This document shows, piece by piece, positions 9,990-18,923 of a stretch of 64,000 nucleotides of DNA. Where the stretch lies: assembly GCA_963778375.1 (NCBI GenBank), contig CAVZTX010000005.1, positions 124,001 through 188,000 of the forward strand, read 5' to 3'. How positions within the stretch are numbered: position 1 is the stretch's first letter; the number at the start of each line of letters is the position of its first letter. Origin of the DNA: CAVZTX01 sp963778375. GTDB lineage: Bacteria; Chloroflexota; Ktedonobacteria; Ktedonobacterales; Ktedonobacteraceae. The position numbers were made by a program, and so were the translations under genes. The notes under the pieces are model-generated. The model ran no database searches, had not been told where the DNA came from, and saw nothing but the letters and a program-made list of their open reading frames with translations.

Positions 9990-10979
9990 CTAACGCTTTT
10001 TATCCCTTACTCGTTCCTCGGCCTCCGCGATAGCACTTTTCAATGCCTCGGTACGCAACTGCTCCAAACGCACCTCTCCTTTGGCCTGAACGTCTGACCA
10101 CTCCTGAGCAAAGCGTCCCGAAAGAATATCATCCTGAATGACTTTTCGGAAGCGTTCGCGTAGCCATGCTCCATCATCGGCGGCCAGCGCACGCAATTGG
10201 CCGTACTGGCTGGTATGGGAGTGGAGCGGGAGTTGTCCGAAGAGACCTTTGTCGGCGATGCGTTCAAAGACCTCGGCGGGTTCCTTCGATAAATACATTT
10301 CGTAGAGGATGGCCTCATCGCTAAATCCCGCCGAGTGCAGTACTTCATATGCCGTCTGGAAGGCCGCAAGTATTACCGGCCAGATTGCTTGCTCGCTGAA
10401 GAGGTCAAGCGCGGCCTCTTCTTTTGCCGATGATAGGATCGCTCCGCCGCGAGTTGCGCCGATACCACGTGCAATCGATAAGGCAAGCTGCAAGGCGTTT
10501 CCACTCACATCGCGTTCAACCGAGACAAAGCAAGGATAGCCTTCTCCTCGCACATAGCGTTCGCGTACGCCAGCGCCAATCATGCGAGGCGCAACCATGA
10601 TCACGTCAATGAAATCTGGCAGGTCGAAGAGATGAAAGGCAACGTTATAGCCAGAGGCGACAACCAAAGTGGTACCCGGTCGCAGGTGGGGTGCGATTTG
10701 TTCGCGGAAGACTTCAGGCTGCTCCTCATCTGGAATGAGCAGGAATACGACATCGCCCCAGGCGACAGCTTTCGGGATAGGTACGACCTGAAACCCATCG
10801 GTTAGAGCAGCATCCTTATAAGCATCGTCACGATTGCCTATGAGAATCTCCGAAATGCCGCTATCTCGCAAGTTTTGAGCCTGCGCCGCTCCCTGGTTGC
10901 CAAAGCCGATGAAAGCCAGGCGTTTGTTCTGCACGATTGAAAGGTCGGCGTCTGCGTCATGATAGATTGTTGTGCTCAT
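9990..10979 (-). CDS. Ketol-acid-reductoisomerase-like protein with altered active site
   Basis: A 329-residue two-domain protein with the IlvC architecture: NAD(P)-binding GFGNQGAAQAQNLRDSG (residues 25-41) and an all-helical C-terminal domain containing DLFSEQ (Asp192, Glu196), the metal site of KARI. Other positions differ from canonical enzymes: the conserved HGF(N) is SGYN (110), APKGPG is APRMIG (Lys to Arg, about 132), the second Glu of the FECLHE motif is Ser231, and SISDTAEYG is LHSHTSQYG. There are no ilvB/ilvN/ilvD neighbours. It is either a divergent KARI or a related reductase with another substrate. Confidence 0.75.
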   Translation of the reverse strand: MSTTIYHDADADLSIVQNKRLAFIGFGNQGAAQAQNLRDSGISEILIGNRDDAYKDAALTDGFQVVPIPKAVAWGDVVFLLIPDEEQPEVFREQIAPHLRPGTTLVVASGYNVAFHLFDLPDFIDVIMVAPRMIGAGVRERYVRGEGYPCFVSVERDVSGNALQLALSIARGIGATRGGAILSSAKEEAALDLFSEQAIWPVILAAFQTAYEVLHSAGFSDEAILYEMYLSKEPAEVFERIADKGLFGQLPLHSHTSQYGQLRALAADDGAWLRERFRKVIQDDILSGRFAQEWSDVQAKGEVRLEQLRTEALKSAIAEAEERVRDKKR

Positions 10980-11133
10980 GGGTCGTTTTGCTCCCTGCTA
11001 ATAGATCGACTACGAACAAAATAAATATACCACGAACTCGATGGGACAAATGCAGGATATGATACTATGCAGTATGATATACCTGTAGCGGATAATTTTA
11101 CAGGGAAAATGAGAAATTTAGAGAGGTAACAGA

Positions 11134-11997
11134 GTGAAACTTCGTTTTGGCATCAAGACCGCGCAACAGTTTACTACGTATGATGACATACTTCGCGTCT
11201 GGGAAGAAGCGGATGGCGTTCCGAGTATCGAGCATGCATGGGCTTTTGATCACTTCATCCCGCTTGGTCCCGATCCAACGGGTCCGCAATTGGAGGGTTG
11301 GACCTTGCTGGGTGCATTAGCCACTCGCACACAGCGTCTGCGTCTTGGGTTAATGGTCACAGGCAATATATATCGCCATCCTGCCGTACTTGCTAATATA
11401 GCTGTCACCGTTGATCATATTTCACATGGGCGGCTGGACTTTGGTATTGGTGCAGGATGGAATCAGCAGGAATGTGATATGTATGGCATTCCCCTCTATC
11501 CGGCTGGTGAACGTATCCGCCGTTTTGGTGAGGCCTGCGAAGTGATAAAGCGGCTATGGACAGAAACCGTCGCAAACTTCGATGGCAAATACTACCAGCT
11601 CAAGGATGCACGTTGCGAACCAAAACCAGTGCAGAAGCCCTATCCGCCCTTCGTCATTGGTGGTGGTGGTGAGCAGTTAACTTTGCGTGTCGTAGCCCAA
11701 TATGCAAGCGTCTGGAATTTCGTTGGTGGTTCCGTTGATATGTTCAAGCACAAAAGTGAGGTGCTCGATGAACATTGCGCCGCTGTTGGACGCGACCCCA
11801 AAACCATCGAACGCTCCATCCAATGGCCAATCAACTACAACAACCCGAGTGATGCCATTGAAGGTATGCGCCCGTTTATCGAGGCTGGTGCAACCCACAT
11901 CATTCTGAACTTGAGAGCACCCTATCCAGAAGGGATCGTTCAGAGGGTGGCCGAAGAGGTGGTTGCACCGTTGAATGCGGAGTTTGAGGGACGGTAG
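11134..11997 (+). CDS. LLM-class (probably F420-dependent) oxidoreductase
   Basis: A 287-residue luciferase-like TIM barrel. Motifs include LRFGIKTAQQFTTYDD, AWAFDHFIPLG, RTQRLRLGLMVTGNIYRHP, the strongly conserved GRLDFGIGAGWNQQEC and RIRRFGEACEVIKRLW, as in F420-dependent members. GTG start with GAGAGG 7 bases upstream. Divergently transcribed from the KARI-like gene across a 154-base AT-rich region. Substrate unknown. Confidence 0.85.
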   Translation: MKLRFGIKTAQQFTTYDDILRVWEEADGVPSIEHAWAFDHFIPLGPDPTGPQLEGWTLLGALATRTQRLRLGLMVTGNIYRHPAVLANIAVTVDHISHGRLDFGIGAGWNQQECDMYGIPLYPAGERIRRFGEACEVIKRLWTETVANFDGKYYQLKDARCEPKPVQKPYPPFVIGGGGEQLTLRVVAQYASVWNFVGGSVDMFKHKSEVLDEHCAAVGRDPKTIERSIQWPINYNNPSDAIEGMRPFIEAGATHIILNLRAPYPEGIVQRVAEEVVAPLNAEFEGR

Positions 11998-12110
11998 AGG
12001 GTCAAAGCAATTTGCCCAAATCGTTATGAACAAGGGTAAGGGCTCGAAAATCAGCTAGCTCACCATCTATAATGGACACGGAAAGAGGCTGAAATAAGAT
12101 AGACTCAAGC

Positions 12111-12396
12111 ATGATGAGAAAACAATATACCTGCCGCTTTCATTACGCGAGTGGTTCAGGAACTCTTCAAAGAGCAGAAGACGCTGTCCCAAATCGCTGC
12201 CGAATATGAAGTCCACCCGACGCAGTTGAAAAATTGGCGAGCCGTCGCATTGGAAGGGATGCCAAGTCTGTTTGAGAAACAGGACAGCACGGCAGACTTG
12301 AAACGGGACCACGAGCAGCAGCTCACCGAGCTCTACGCTGAGATTGGCAAATTGAGTACCCAAGCGGCCTGGCTCAAAAAAAAGTTACAACTCTGA
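12111..12396 (+). pseudogene. IS3-family orfA (HTH_Tnp_1), frameshifted
   Basis: Encodes the helix-turn-helix protein that binds IS ends. ATG 12111 gives MMRKQYTCRF, then the frame is lost and the real sequence RVVQELFKEQKTLSQIAAEY continues in another frame from about 12148. The rest (VHPTQLKNWRAVALEGMPSL, then a leucine-zipper-like tail ending LKKKLQL) is intact. One indel near 12140 is enough to explain the break. Confidence 0.8.
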
Positions 12397-13241
12397 CGAG
12401 AGAGGAACGAGTCGGTCTGATCGAGCGAGCCGCGGGTGAGCTTCCATTGGCTCTGCAAGCCAATCTGCTGGGTCTGAGCCGCTCAAGCTTGTATTATCAG
12501 CCGCGCCCGCCCTCAACCGAGGAAGTGCAACTCAAACATCGCATCGATGCGCATCTACACGCAGTGTCCCTTTTATGGTTCCCGCAAGATTGCGGTGCAG
12601 TTAGAGCGCGAAGGGATGGGTATCAATCGGAAAACGGTCGCGCGATATATGCAGGAGATGAGCATTGCGGCTATTTATCCAGGACCGAATCTGAGTAAAC
12701 GGAATCAAAAGGAAGGAGTGTATCCCTACGCGACTTGCGCCATATTACGAGCGCGTACCCCAATCATATTTGGGGGATAGATATTACATACATTCGCTTA
12801 CACGGTGGTTGGATGTACCTGGTGGCGATCCTGGATTGGTACCCGCGCTACGTCGTCAGTTGGGAACTCGATCAGACCTTGGAGTTGCCCTTTGTGCTCA
12901 CTGCAATGCAACGCGCATTGGGACAAACAGTGCCGCTGATCTGTAATAGCGACCAGGGAAGTCATTTTACCAGTCCACAGTATTGCCAACTGCTGTAGGC
13001 GGCCAATGTGCAGATTAGTATGGATGGCAAAGGGCGCGCCCTGGACAATATTTTTACCGAACGGTTATGGCGAACCGTCAAATATGAAGAGGTATACATG
13101 CATGATTACGCCTCACCTCGTGAGGCGCGCCAGGCCCTGACCCGCTATTTCGCGTTTTATAACCAGGAACGGCTGCATCAAGCATTGGAGTATCAGACGC
13201 CAGCAGAAGTGTATTTCAAGGCAGCGGTATGGAGTAAATAG
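12381..13241 (+). pseudogene. IS3-family orfB transposase, multiply disrupted
   Basis: DDE integrase of the IS3 group, reached by -1 frameshift from orfA. Pieces in order: LPLALQANLLGLSRSSLYYQ; then after a shift near 12545 CPFYGSRKIAVQLEREGMGI (HTH_21); after a shift near 12735 the catalytic core WGIDITYI (first Asp) and NSDQGSHFTS (second Asp); after a TAG at 12996 the segment ALDNIFTERLWRTVKYEEVY (Glu) and YNQERLHQALEYQTPAEVY. All three catalytic residues persist, so decay looks recent. Confidence 0.85.
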
Positions 13242-13254
13242 AAAGGACAGAAGG

Positions 13255-14091
13255 ATGGACAACCCTACCCCTGACATCCAGCAGAAGACACAAAGTCAAG
13301 CAACTCTTCCGCTCGTCCCTTTCTCCGAGACCTTTCTGAGCGAGCTGATCGCTGAAATTGAGACCGATCAGATGCGAGGGATGGTGCTGGGAGGCAGCCA
13401 CGCGCGCGGTGATGCCACCCCCTACAGCGATGTGGATCTGGCCTGCTTTGTGCCAGATGTCTTTCGGCCACTGAGCAAGCGGTTTCTCTATCGCGAAGGC
13501 CATCTGGTAACTCTGGGATTGCGAACGCTGGCAGGAATCCAGCAGCAACTGACCGATCCGTCCCTGGCGCTGTGGATCGTGCCTGGTTTCCGGCAAGCGC
13601 GGATCCTGCTCGATAGGGATGGGTCGATGCGCCAGTTGAAGCTGATGGTCGAGCACTTTGCCTGGGAACCTCTGCGTCCCCAGGCCATCGAAGACGCGGG
13701 CCAGCGGCTTATCGCTGATGCAGAATACATCCACAAACTCTTGAGCACTTGCTGGAAAGGAAATCTCGCGGGGATCGCTTACGCGACGACCCATCTCTTT
13801 GACGGCGCGACGATGGCTATGGCCTTGTTCCATCCGGTCTTTATTACAACAGATAGCTTGTATTATCAAGAGGTCGAGGCTGCGGTTGGCCTGGATACCG
13901 CTTGGACTCAGTATCATCGTCTGCTGCTTGGAACCAGCACATCCGCCGAAGAAGGCTCTTCTGTGGAAGCCAGAGGAAAACTTGCCATGCGGCTCTATCG
14001 AGAAACAGCCCATGTGCTCTGGCCGACGCTCGATGAACAACGCCGCTCTCTTGTTGAGCAGGTGCTCCGTTTGATCGAGCAAGCCAGTTGA
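13255..14091 (+). CDS. Nucleotidyltransferase-domain protein
   Basis: A 278-residue protein of the polymerase-beta/minimal nucleotidyltransferase superfamily, defined by GGSHARGDATPYSDVDL (about residues 44-60), where GGS and the Asp pair SDVD form the active site. The remaining helical C-terminal part resembles aminoglycoside-adenylyltransferase-type proteins, but no substrate-specific motif is recognisable. AAAGGA lies 8 bases before the ATG. It starts 13 bases after the decayed IS3 element, so it may have arrived with mobile DNA; this is an inference. Confidence 0.75.
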   Translation: MDNPTPDIQQKTQSQATLPLVPFSETFLSELIAEIETDQMRGMVLGGSHARGDATPYSDVDLACFVPDVFRPLSKRFLYREGHLVTLGLRTLAGIQQQLTDPSLALWIVPGFRQARILLDRDGSMRQLKLMVEHFAWEPLRPQAIEDAGQRLIADAEYIHKLLSTCWKGNLAGIAYATTHLFDGATMAMALFHPVFITTDSLYYQEVEAAVGLDTAWTQYHRLLLGTSTSAEEGSSVEARGKLAMRLYRETAHVLWPTLDEQRRSLVEQVLRLIEQAS

Positions 14092-14254
14092 GCACCAGAG
14101 ACGCTCCAAGAGTGGTCTTCCAGCATGTCACGTACTTTCACATCGTAGAACGAGAATTTTTGAAAAGGAGGAAAGTAGCTCTTATTTCACCTGGATTTAC
14201 TGTCTTGACAGACTGGGCCACCTTAGGCATGTTCCAACGAGGAGATGAAAAGAT

Positions 14255-14677
14255 ATGTTACATTGTACGCCATTTCTTTTATTTGACGGCAACTGTGCAG
14301 AGGCAATGACCTTTTATCACCAGTGTCTCGGCGGAGAATTAACATTGACAAAGCTTGGTGATACCCCAATGAAAGCCCAGTTTCCGCCAGAGAAGCACAA
14401 TAGGATGATCAATGCCCATCTCAAAAGTGGTGCGATTGAATTTTCTGCAACAGACTGGATGGCATCTCCTGCATTTGAGCCAAAACAAGGCAGTATGTCT
14501 GCCATATTTGTTATCGGTGGAACATATGACGAACTGGAAACAGTGTTTGACAAACTCTCAGAAGGAGCAGAGAAGGAGAGATTTCAAGAATTGCACGACA
14601 TGCCATTTGGAACGTACGGTCAGTTTTATGATAGATATGGTGTTCAGTGGATTTTCAAGGGAGAGAAAAAAGCATAG
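14255..14677 (+). CDS. VOC-family (PhnB-like) protein
   Basis: A 140-residue vicinal-oxygen-chelate fold protein resembling PhnB/3-demethylubiquinone-methyltransferase-like glyoxalases. It starts with TPFLLFDGNCAEAMTFYHQC and includes LGGELTLTKLGD, IEFSATDW and a C-terminal GQFYDRYGVQWIF, the usual last metal-binding segment of the family. Upstream ACGAGGAGATG provides the ribosome site. Function unknown; stands alone between mobile-element remains. Confidence 0.8.
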   Translation: MLHCTPFLLFDGNCAEAMTFYHQCLGGELTLTKLGDTPMKAQFPPEKHNRMINAHLKSGAIEFSATDWMASPAFEPKQGSMSAIFVIGGTYDELETVFDKLSEGAEKERFQELHDMPFGTYGQFYDRYGVQWIFKGEKKA

Positions 14678-14730
14678 CGGAGCAACTCGCTTGATGCAGA
14701 TGTGAGCATACAGGTTGATTGGAGCATCAA

Positions 14731-14815
14731 GTGGTCTACTTTGCGACTGTCTTTTTGAAAAAACACGAGGTGGAGTGGTCTACTTTTGAGTTACCAACCG
14801 GTCACTTTTCGAGTA
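14731..14815. repeat. Clustered GTGGTCTACTTT repeats resembling an IS21-family end
   Basis: Two copies of GTGGTCTACTTT at 14731 and 14775 and a related CGGTCACTTTTCGAG at about 14799. Multiple short repeats of the type GTGG(T/C)C(T/C)ACTTTTGAGTT are characteristic of the transposase-binding ends of IS21-family elements (istA/istB). No istA or istB gene is present, so this would be a remnant. Confidence 0.45.
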
Positions 14816-14903
14816 TCAGAAACACCCAAAGCAAAAAGAACTCGGCAGCGCCATGCTACCAAGTTCCTGGCTTGCCAGATGGAATGTGCTCCACGGCGCG
14901 CCC

Positions 14904-15359
14904 TCAGCTCACCGCTTTCTTTACGAGTTCTCCAATCCTTGCCTCTTCAGTGGCAGTCAACTCCTTCAGCGCGAAGGCGACCGGCCACAGGGCACCTTCG
15001 TCAAGGTTCGCGCTGTCGTTGAAGCCGAACGTCGCGTACCTCGTCTTGAACTTGTGCGCGGGTTGGAAGAAGCAGACGATCTTGCCGTCCTTGGCATACG
15101 CGGGCATCCCATACCAGAGCTTCGGCGAGAGGGCTGGCGCGCTGGCTTTGATAATCGCATGGAGCCGCTCGCCGAGAGCGCGATCCGGTGCTTGCATCTC
15201 GGCGATCTTCGCGAGCACGGCGCTTTCCCCGTCCGCCTTGTCCGCTTTCAGTTCTTGGACGCGCTGCTTCATCGCGGCTCGTTCCTCGTTCGTAAATCCC
15301 TTGATCGCCTTCGTGGGCTTCTTCGTCGCCTTCTTGTCGACGTTGTCTTCGGTGGCCAT
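14904..15359 (-). CDS. DUF1801 (YdhG-like) domain protein
   Basis: A 151-residue protein with a Lys/Ala-rich N-terminus (about residues 1-45), followed by a DUF1801 domain: LWYGMPAYAKDGKIVCFFQP and KTRYATFGFNDSANL are typical. Family function is unknown; the fold is small and cytosolic. Its GC-rich, Ala/Lys/Glu-heavy codon use differs from neighbours and it sits beside transposon remnants, so acquisition by transfer is plausible. Confidence 0.8.
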   Translation of the reverse strand: MATEDNVDKKATKKPTKAIKGFTNEERAAMKQRVQELKADKADGESAVLAKIAEMQAPDRALGERLHAIIKASAPALSPKLWYGMPAYAKDGKIVCFFQPAHKFKTRYATFGFNDSANLDEGALWPVAFALKELTATEEARIGELVKKAVS

Positions 15360-15517
15360 TCGATGGCCTCCTTTCTGTCGTGTGGGTCAGGGGAGCGTGC
15401 CTTCCCCTTGTCAAACAAACGGTGAAAAGACTTCCGTGGATCAGTATATCATGCTTTAAAAATACTGTGGGAGAAAGGAACTGGACTTTAAACGGTTCGC
15501 AAGCTGAAATCCCTCAT

Positions 15518-15883
15518 TCACCCACTCGGCGTCTTCCACGACCGATTGATATTCTTCGCCATCTTCTCTCGATACGCTTGCTGGAGATCGATGCCAGCGT
15601 AGTTGGCTAGCTTGAAGATGTAGGCCAGGCAATCAGCCAGTTCTTGCCCCAGGTCTTCGCGGTAGTGCGAGAGGGCTGTGGACATGGCCTCGCCTGGCGC
15701 TTGTTCGGGCTGCAAAAGATTGGCCTGCTTGCAAATCTTCCTGAGGACCTGGGCGACCTCGCCAACTTCGCTGGTTAAAAGCACCATGTTGAAGAGGATG
15801 TCGGGGTCGAAATTATTCTTCTCATCCAACCATTGGTGAAACGCCTGGAAATCCTCGATGGTCTTCATCTCGTTTGGAAACAT
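15518..15883 (-). CDS. MazG-like nucleotide pyrophosphohydrolase
   Basis: A 121-residue all-alpha NTP-PPase fold. The metal-binding pairs are visible as SEVGEVAQVL (ExxE) and QELADCLAYIFKLAN (ExxD), as in MazG/RS21-C6 enzymes that hydrolyse non-canonical or excess dNTPs. The start could also be the internal ATG at codon 6 (MKTIEDF). Separated by 21 bases from the end of the argS gene upstream on the same strand, so the two may be cotranscribed. Confidence 0.8.
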   Translation of the reverse strand: MFPNEMKTIEDFQAFHQWLDEKNNFDPDILFNMVLLTSEVGEVAQVLRKICKQANLLQPEQAPGEAMSTALSHYREDLGQELADCLAYIFKLANYAGIDLQQAYREKMAKNINRSWKTPSG

Positions 15884-15904
15884 AAACCCGCCACCTACGC
15901 TCCT

Positions 15905-17944
15905 TTAAATTCGTTCCAAGGGAATGAAGCCTAGTACGCGTAGGGCGTTATCCATTGTCTGCATCGTAGCCCTTACCAGCATGGCACGGAACGCTTTCAC
16001 CTGCTCGGTGGTTTCTTTGAGAATTGGCGGGGTGTGCTCGTAGAAGTCGCTGAAGTGGGCTGCCAGGTCATAGGCGTAGGAGGCGAGTGTGTTGGGGGCA
16101 AGCTGCGCAGAGGCTTCAGCCAGCGTACGTGGGTAGGCGTCGATGTGGCGCAGCAGTTCCCACTCGCTTTGCTCTAACTGTTCGGGTAGGGCTTCCAGGT
16201 GCTCCTGCTCCTCGTAGCCCAATTCGTGCAGGCGGCGTAGAATGCTGTTGGCACGTGCATAGGCATATTGCAGGTACACACCGGTATCGCCGTTCGCGCG
16301 TAGTGCCTCATCCATGTCCAGAGCAATGATCTGTTGCAGGCCAAAGCGTACCATAAAGTAACGAATAGCTGACGCTGCTAGAATAGCCGCCGTCTCCTCC
16401 GGTAAGTCCTCTTTGGCTTCACGCATCCTTTTCGTTGCGGCGTTAATCAGGTCGTCTGCCTTGATCTCGATGCCTTTGCGGCCGGACATCGGGTAGAACT
16501 CGCGTCCATCTGAGGTATCTACTCCCAGACTTGCGGCGGTGGAGGCTGAGAGAGTGATGACCTCGTAGGCAAGGTGTACCGAGTTATCGGCCTGTTCCGT
16601 GTAGCCCAAGCGGCGTAGACTCTCGTATACAACCTGTTGTAGATAAGACTGGCGCACATCGATCACTGTAATGACCTTTTTAGCGTGACCAAAGCGCTTA
16701 GGATCAGCCTCTTCGTCTGCTGGAATATTATCCTGGAGCGTTCGCATCGACCAAAGCATACGACCATCGGCCTGCCGACCCCAGGGAACGAAGTGGAACT
16801 GCACCCCTATCTCTGGATCATCGGTCAGGCCAAATTTCCAGAGCTGGTAGGCGATATCCTTGGCCGTATAGGTTGCCGTGCCGTCACTTCTGACGAGTAT
16901 TTTATCGCTTGCGTGGTCTCCATCTTCCGTTTGAACATCCCCATTGCCAAAGGGAAGTATCCAACAACCTGCCGCTGGGCCGGTCTCAGGCTTTTCCAGC
17001 AAGCCGTGATTGCGTAACATCTCAAAGGTACGTTCCCAGAGGCCAGCATGCAGGATAGCCGATTCCCAGGTCAACAGGTCATATGAGATGTTTAGCCGCG
17101 CCATTGTCTTAAGATGAGTATGTACAATGTGGTGAGACAGATCCGACGCTAACAAAGAAAAATCAACCCCAAGAGAGGAATCGCTGCCATGCTCAATGGC
17201 GCGCAGTACCTTTTTGCGCAGCTCTAGCAGCTCTGGATGGTCCTGGTATGCCTTTCCAACCGCAACATATACCCGCGAACAGAAGTAATCGAAGGGTTCC
17301 CCTGGCAATTGCGAGTTGCCCTCGGGAAGCTGTAACTCGCCTGCATTGAGCAACGTGAAGCCGACCACAACATCCGCAACCTGGACACCGGAATCGTCAA
17401 TATAGTTCTGGGTTTCAACTTGATAGCCTTGTGAGCGTAACATGCGTACAACGGTATCGCCAAGGCAAGAGTTGCGCAGATGTCCTACGTGCGCGGCCTT
17501 GTTGCTGTTCACTGCCGTATGCTCGACAACTACCTTCGTGCCAACACCGATCTCGTTCTGTCCGAAATCGGGTCCTTCCTCTATCACACGCTCGATAATG
17601 TCTCGTCCCAAAGCGCTCCGGTTCAAGAGAAAATTCAGATAACCCGGCTTGGTAACGGTAATTTCCTGGATACCAGGCAGGTTCATTCCACGAAGTAGCG
17701 TCGCCAATGTTTCAGCGATCACCATCGGTGGACGACCCAACTTATTTTTGCCCGCCCACGACATCACAGGCATAGAATAGTCGCCAAAGCTGGCCTGTGC
17801 CGAAAAACGCATATCAACCGGCAGTTGTTCAACATCGAAATCTATAGATTCCTGGGCAAGATATTCAAGGGCTGCCTGTTTAACAAGATTCGTGAGATAT
17901 TCATAAATATCCTTTGGTTTGGACGCAAAACTGGTTACTGACAT
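15905..17944 (-). CDS. argS: Arginyl-tRNA synthetase
   Basis: A 679-residue class I synthetase charging tRNA-Arg. The N-terminal tRNA-recognition (Add-1) domain covers roughly residues 1-110. The HIGH-type signature appears as AAHVGHLRNSCLGD, and the KMSKS region as the altered MSGRKGIEIKADD. The C-terminal DALR anticodon-binding domain includes NTLASYAYDLAAHFSDFYEH and ends LVRATMQTMDNALRVLGF. It is longer than E. coli ArgS (577 residues), with extra sequence in the catalytic insert. No frameshift is seen. Confidence 0.97.
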   Translation of the reverse strand: MSVTSFASKPKDIYEYLTNLVKQAALEYLAQESIDFDVEQLPVDMRFSAQASFGDYSMPVMSWAGKNKLGRPPMVIAETLATLLRGMNLPGIQEITVTKPGYLNFLLNRSALGRDIIERVIEEGPDFGQNEIGVGTKVVVEHTAVNSNKAAHVGHLRNSCLGDTVVRMLRSQGYQVETQNYIDDSGVQVADVVVGFTLLNAGELQLPEGNSQLPGEPFDYFCSRVYVAVGKAYQDHPELLELRKKVLRAIEHGSDSSLGVDFSLLASDLSHHIVHTHLKTMARLNISYDLLTWESAILHAGLWERTFEMLRNHGLLEKPETGPAAGCWILPFGNGDVQTEDGDHASDKILVRSDGTATYTAKDIAYQLWKFGLTDDPEIGVQFHFVPWGRQADGRMLWSMRTLQDNIPADEEADPKRFGHAKKVITVIDVRQSYLQQVVYESLRRLGYTEQADNSVHLAYEVITLSASTAASLGVDTSDGREFYPMSGRKGIEIKADDLINAATKRMREAKEDLPEETAAILAASAIRYFMVRFGLQQIIALDMDEALRANGDTGVYLQYAYARANSILRRLHELGYEEQEHLEALPEQLEQSEWELLRHIDAYPRTLAEASAQLAPNTLASYAYDLAAHFSDFYEHTPPILKETTEQVKAFRAMLVRATMQTMDNALRVLGFIPLERI

Positions 17945-18035
17945 GATTCCTCATTTCGATCTGATCTTTATTGCAATGCAAGCTTGCAGATTCTCTATAT
18001 TTAAGTTATGACCAACTATAGCGTAGCTTTCCCGT

Positions 18036-18152
18036 ATGGTCAAGCATTTTGTGAAGGCATTAAAAATTGGTGGAGGAATTGCAAGGGACGAAGGCTCGGT
18101 TGAGGAGGCAAAGGAAGCCTGGCACAATCTCAAGGCGCAAGTAGGTAGATAG
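18036..18152 (+). CDS. Possible 38-residue small protein
   Basis: ATG 18036 opens a 38-codon frame encoding MVKHFVKALKIGGGIARDEG followed by an acidic-basic amphipathic tail ending HNLKAQVGR. There is no strong ribosome site (CCCGT precedes ATG). The composition looks protein-like rather than random and a hairpin follows 11 bases after the stop, but no homologue is recognised. Could be chance. Confidence 0.3.
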   Translation: MVKHFVKALKIGGGIARDEGSVEEAKEAWHNLKAQVGR

Positions 18153-18162
18153 GTCGGCCTTG

Positions 18163-18225
18163 GTACTAACACACGTAGGGACCTCGCTGACATCACATCA
18201 GCGAGGTCCTTTCATGTGTTAGTAC
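18163..18225. terminator. Two-tier hairpin, probable bidirectional terminator
   Basis: Inner stem of 12 perfect pairs, GGACCTCGCTGA (18179-18190) with TCAGCGAGGTCC (18198-18209) and a 7-base loop. An outer stem GTACTAACACA (18163-18173) pairs with TGTGTTAGTAC (18215-18225). CTTT follows the inner stem on the plus strand. It lies 30 bases downstream of the start side of argS and beyond the end of the acetate transporter gene, so it may terminate the transcript approaching on either strand. Confidence 0.65.
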
Positions 18226-18254
18226 AACCTGGATTCTCTACATTGCCAGCGAAA

Positions 18255-18923
18255 TTAAGGCCGTGGCCATGTTGGCAATGTGAACGCAGATTTGGCAGAG
18301 AGCAGAACAGCGGCTAGCGCGTCGTACCATGCGATCAGAGCGGTGATAATGCCGAGCCAGCCACCTATTTGAACCCAGGTCAAGCTGCCGCTACCTGGCG
18401 TTGGTAAACCTGAAAGCCACCCAATCGTTAATGCCACAAAGGTCAGGAATAGAAAGCCGAACACTGCCATGGTGACCAGGGTGCTTCTCAGCGTTGCAAG
18501 GAACATCAAGAGGGTGAAGATCGTCCAACCCAGGAAGAAGACACCTACGGCTGCATTCACATCTGACCCTGTCCCGCTTAGATCAACAAGGTTTAGGCCT
18601 GACTTGCCTCCGACAGTGAACAGAGGTAAAAGGGTAAAAGCGACGGCCATCCAGAACCCTCCGTAAGAACAGAAGGCTGTAGCAGCGAAGGTATTGTTTG
18701 TCCGAAATGCCTGTATACCTGCAACAAGCTGGACAAGGCCACCATAGAAGAGTGCGAGACCGAGAGCGATTGGTAGCGCTGCATTTCCTTTGGAAAAAAG
18801 GAATCCAGCATTAGAGGAACTGAGGACGAATGTAGTAAGTGCGAAGGCGCTAAGGCCTAAAGGACCAGGGTTTGCGACGGCTGGAGCTGCTGCTTCAGCC
18901 CGTTCTTCTGCATATTGGGCCAT
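18255..18923 (-). CDS. GPR1/FUN34/YaaH-family acetate/succinate transporter
   Basis: A 222-residue membrane protein with six hydrophobic segments. The family signature NPGPLGLSAFALTTF lies near residue 18 and GGLVQLVAGIQAFRTNN and AFCSYGGFW follow, as in SatP (YaaH). Acts in the inner membrane taking up acetate or succinate. ATG 18923 was chosen over a longer frame to 19016 because AAGGTGGGAAC lies just upstream and the family begins close to this point. A long untranslated leader precedes it. Acetate use fits the nearby thiolase and hydroxybutyrate dehydrogenase. Confidence 0.85.
   Translation of the reverse strand: MAQYAEERAEAAAPAVANPGPLGLSAFALTTFVLSSSNAGFLFSKGNAALPIALGLALFYGGLVQLVAGIQAFRTNNTFAATAFCSYGGFWMAVAFTLLPLFTVGGKSGLNLVDLSGTGSDVNAAVGVFFLGWTIFTLLMFLATLRSTLVTMAVFGFLFLTFVALTIGWLSGLPTPGSGSLTWVQIGGWLGIITALIAWYDALAAVLLSAKSAFTLPTWPRP

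Larger units (their letters stand above)
12060..13250 (+). mobile_element. Decayed IS3-family insertion sequence
   Basis: Two-gene IS3-type element with orfA, a slippery run of eight A then G at 12376-12384 where a -1 shift would fuse orfA to orfB, and a DDE transposase. At least four lesions inactivate it: a frameshift near 12140, frameshifts near 12545 and 12735, and a TAG at 12996-12998. TGGACACGG near 12072 could be the left tip; no matching right inverted repeat was found before the next gene, so the ends are approximate. Confidence 0.8.
17945..18254. other. Intergenic region between argS and the acetate transporter
   Basis: About 310 bases upstream of argS and downstream of the transporter gene. 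It should hold the argS promoter; the only other visible contents are a possible 38-residue plus-strand frame (18036-18152) and a strong two-part hairpin (18163-18225). Confidence 0.6.
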
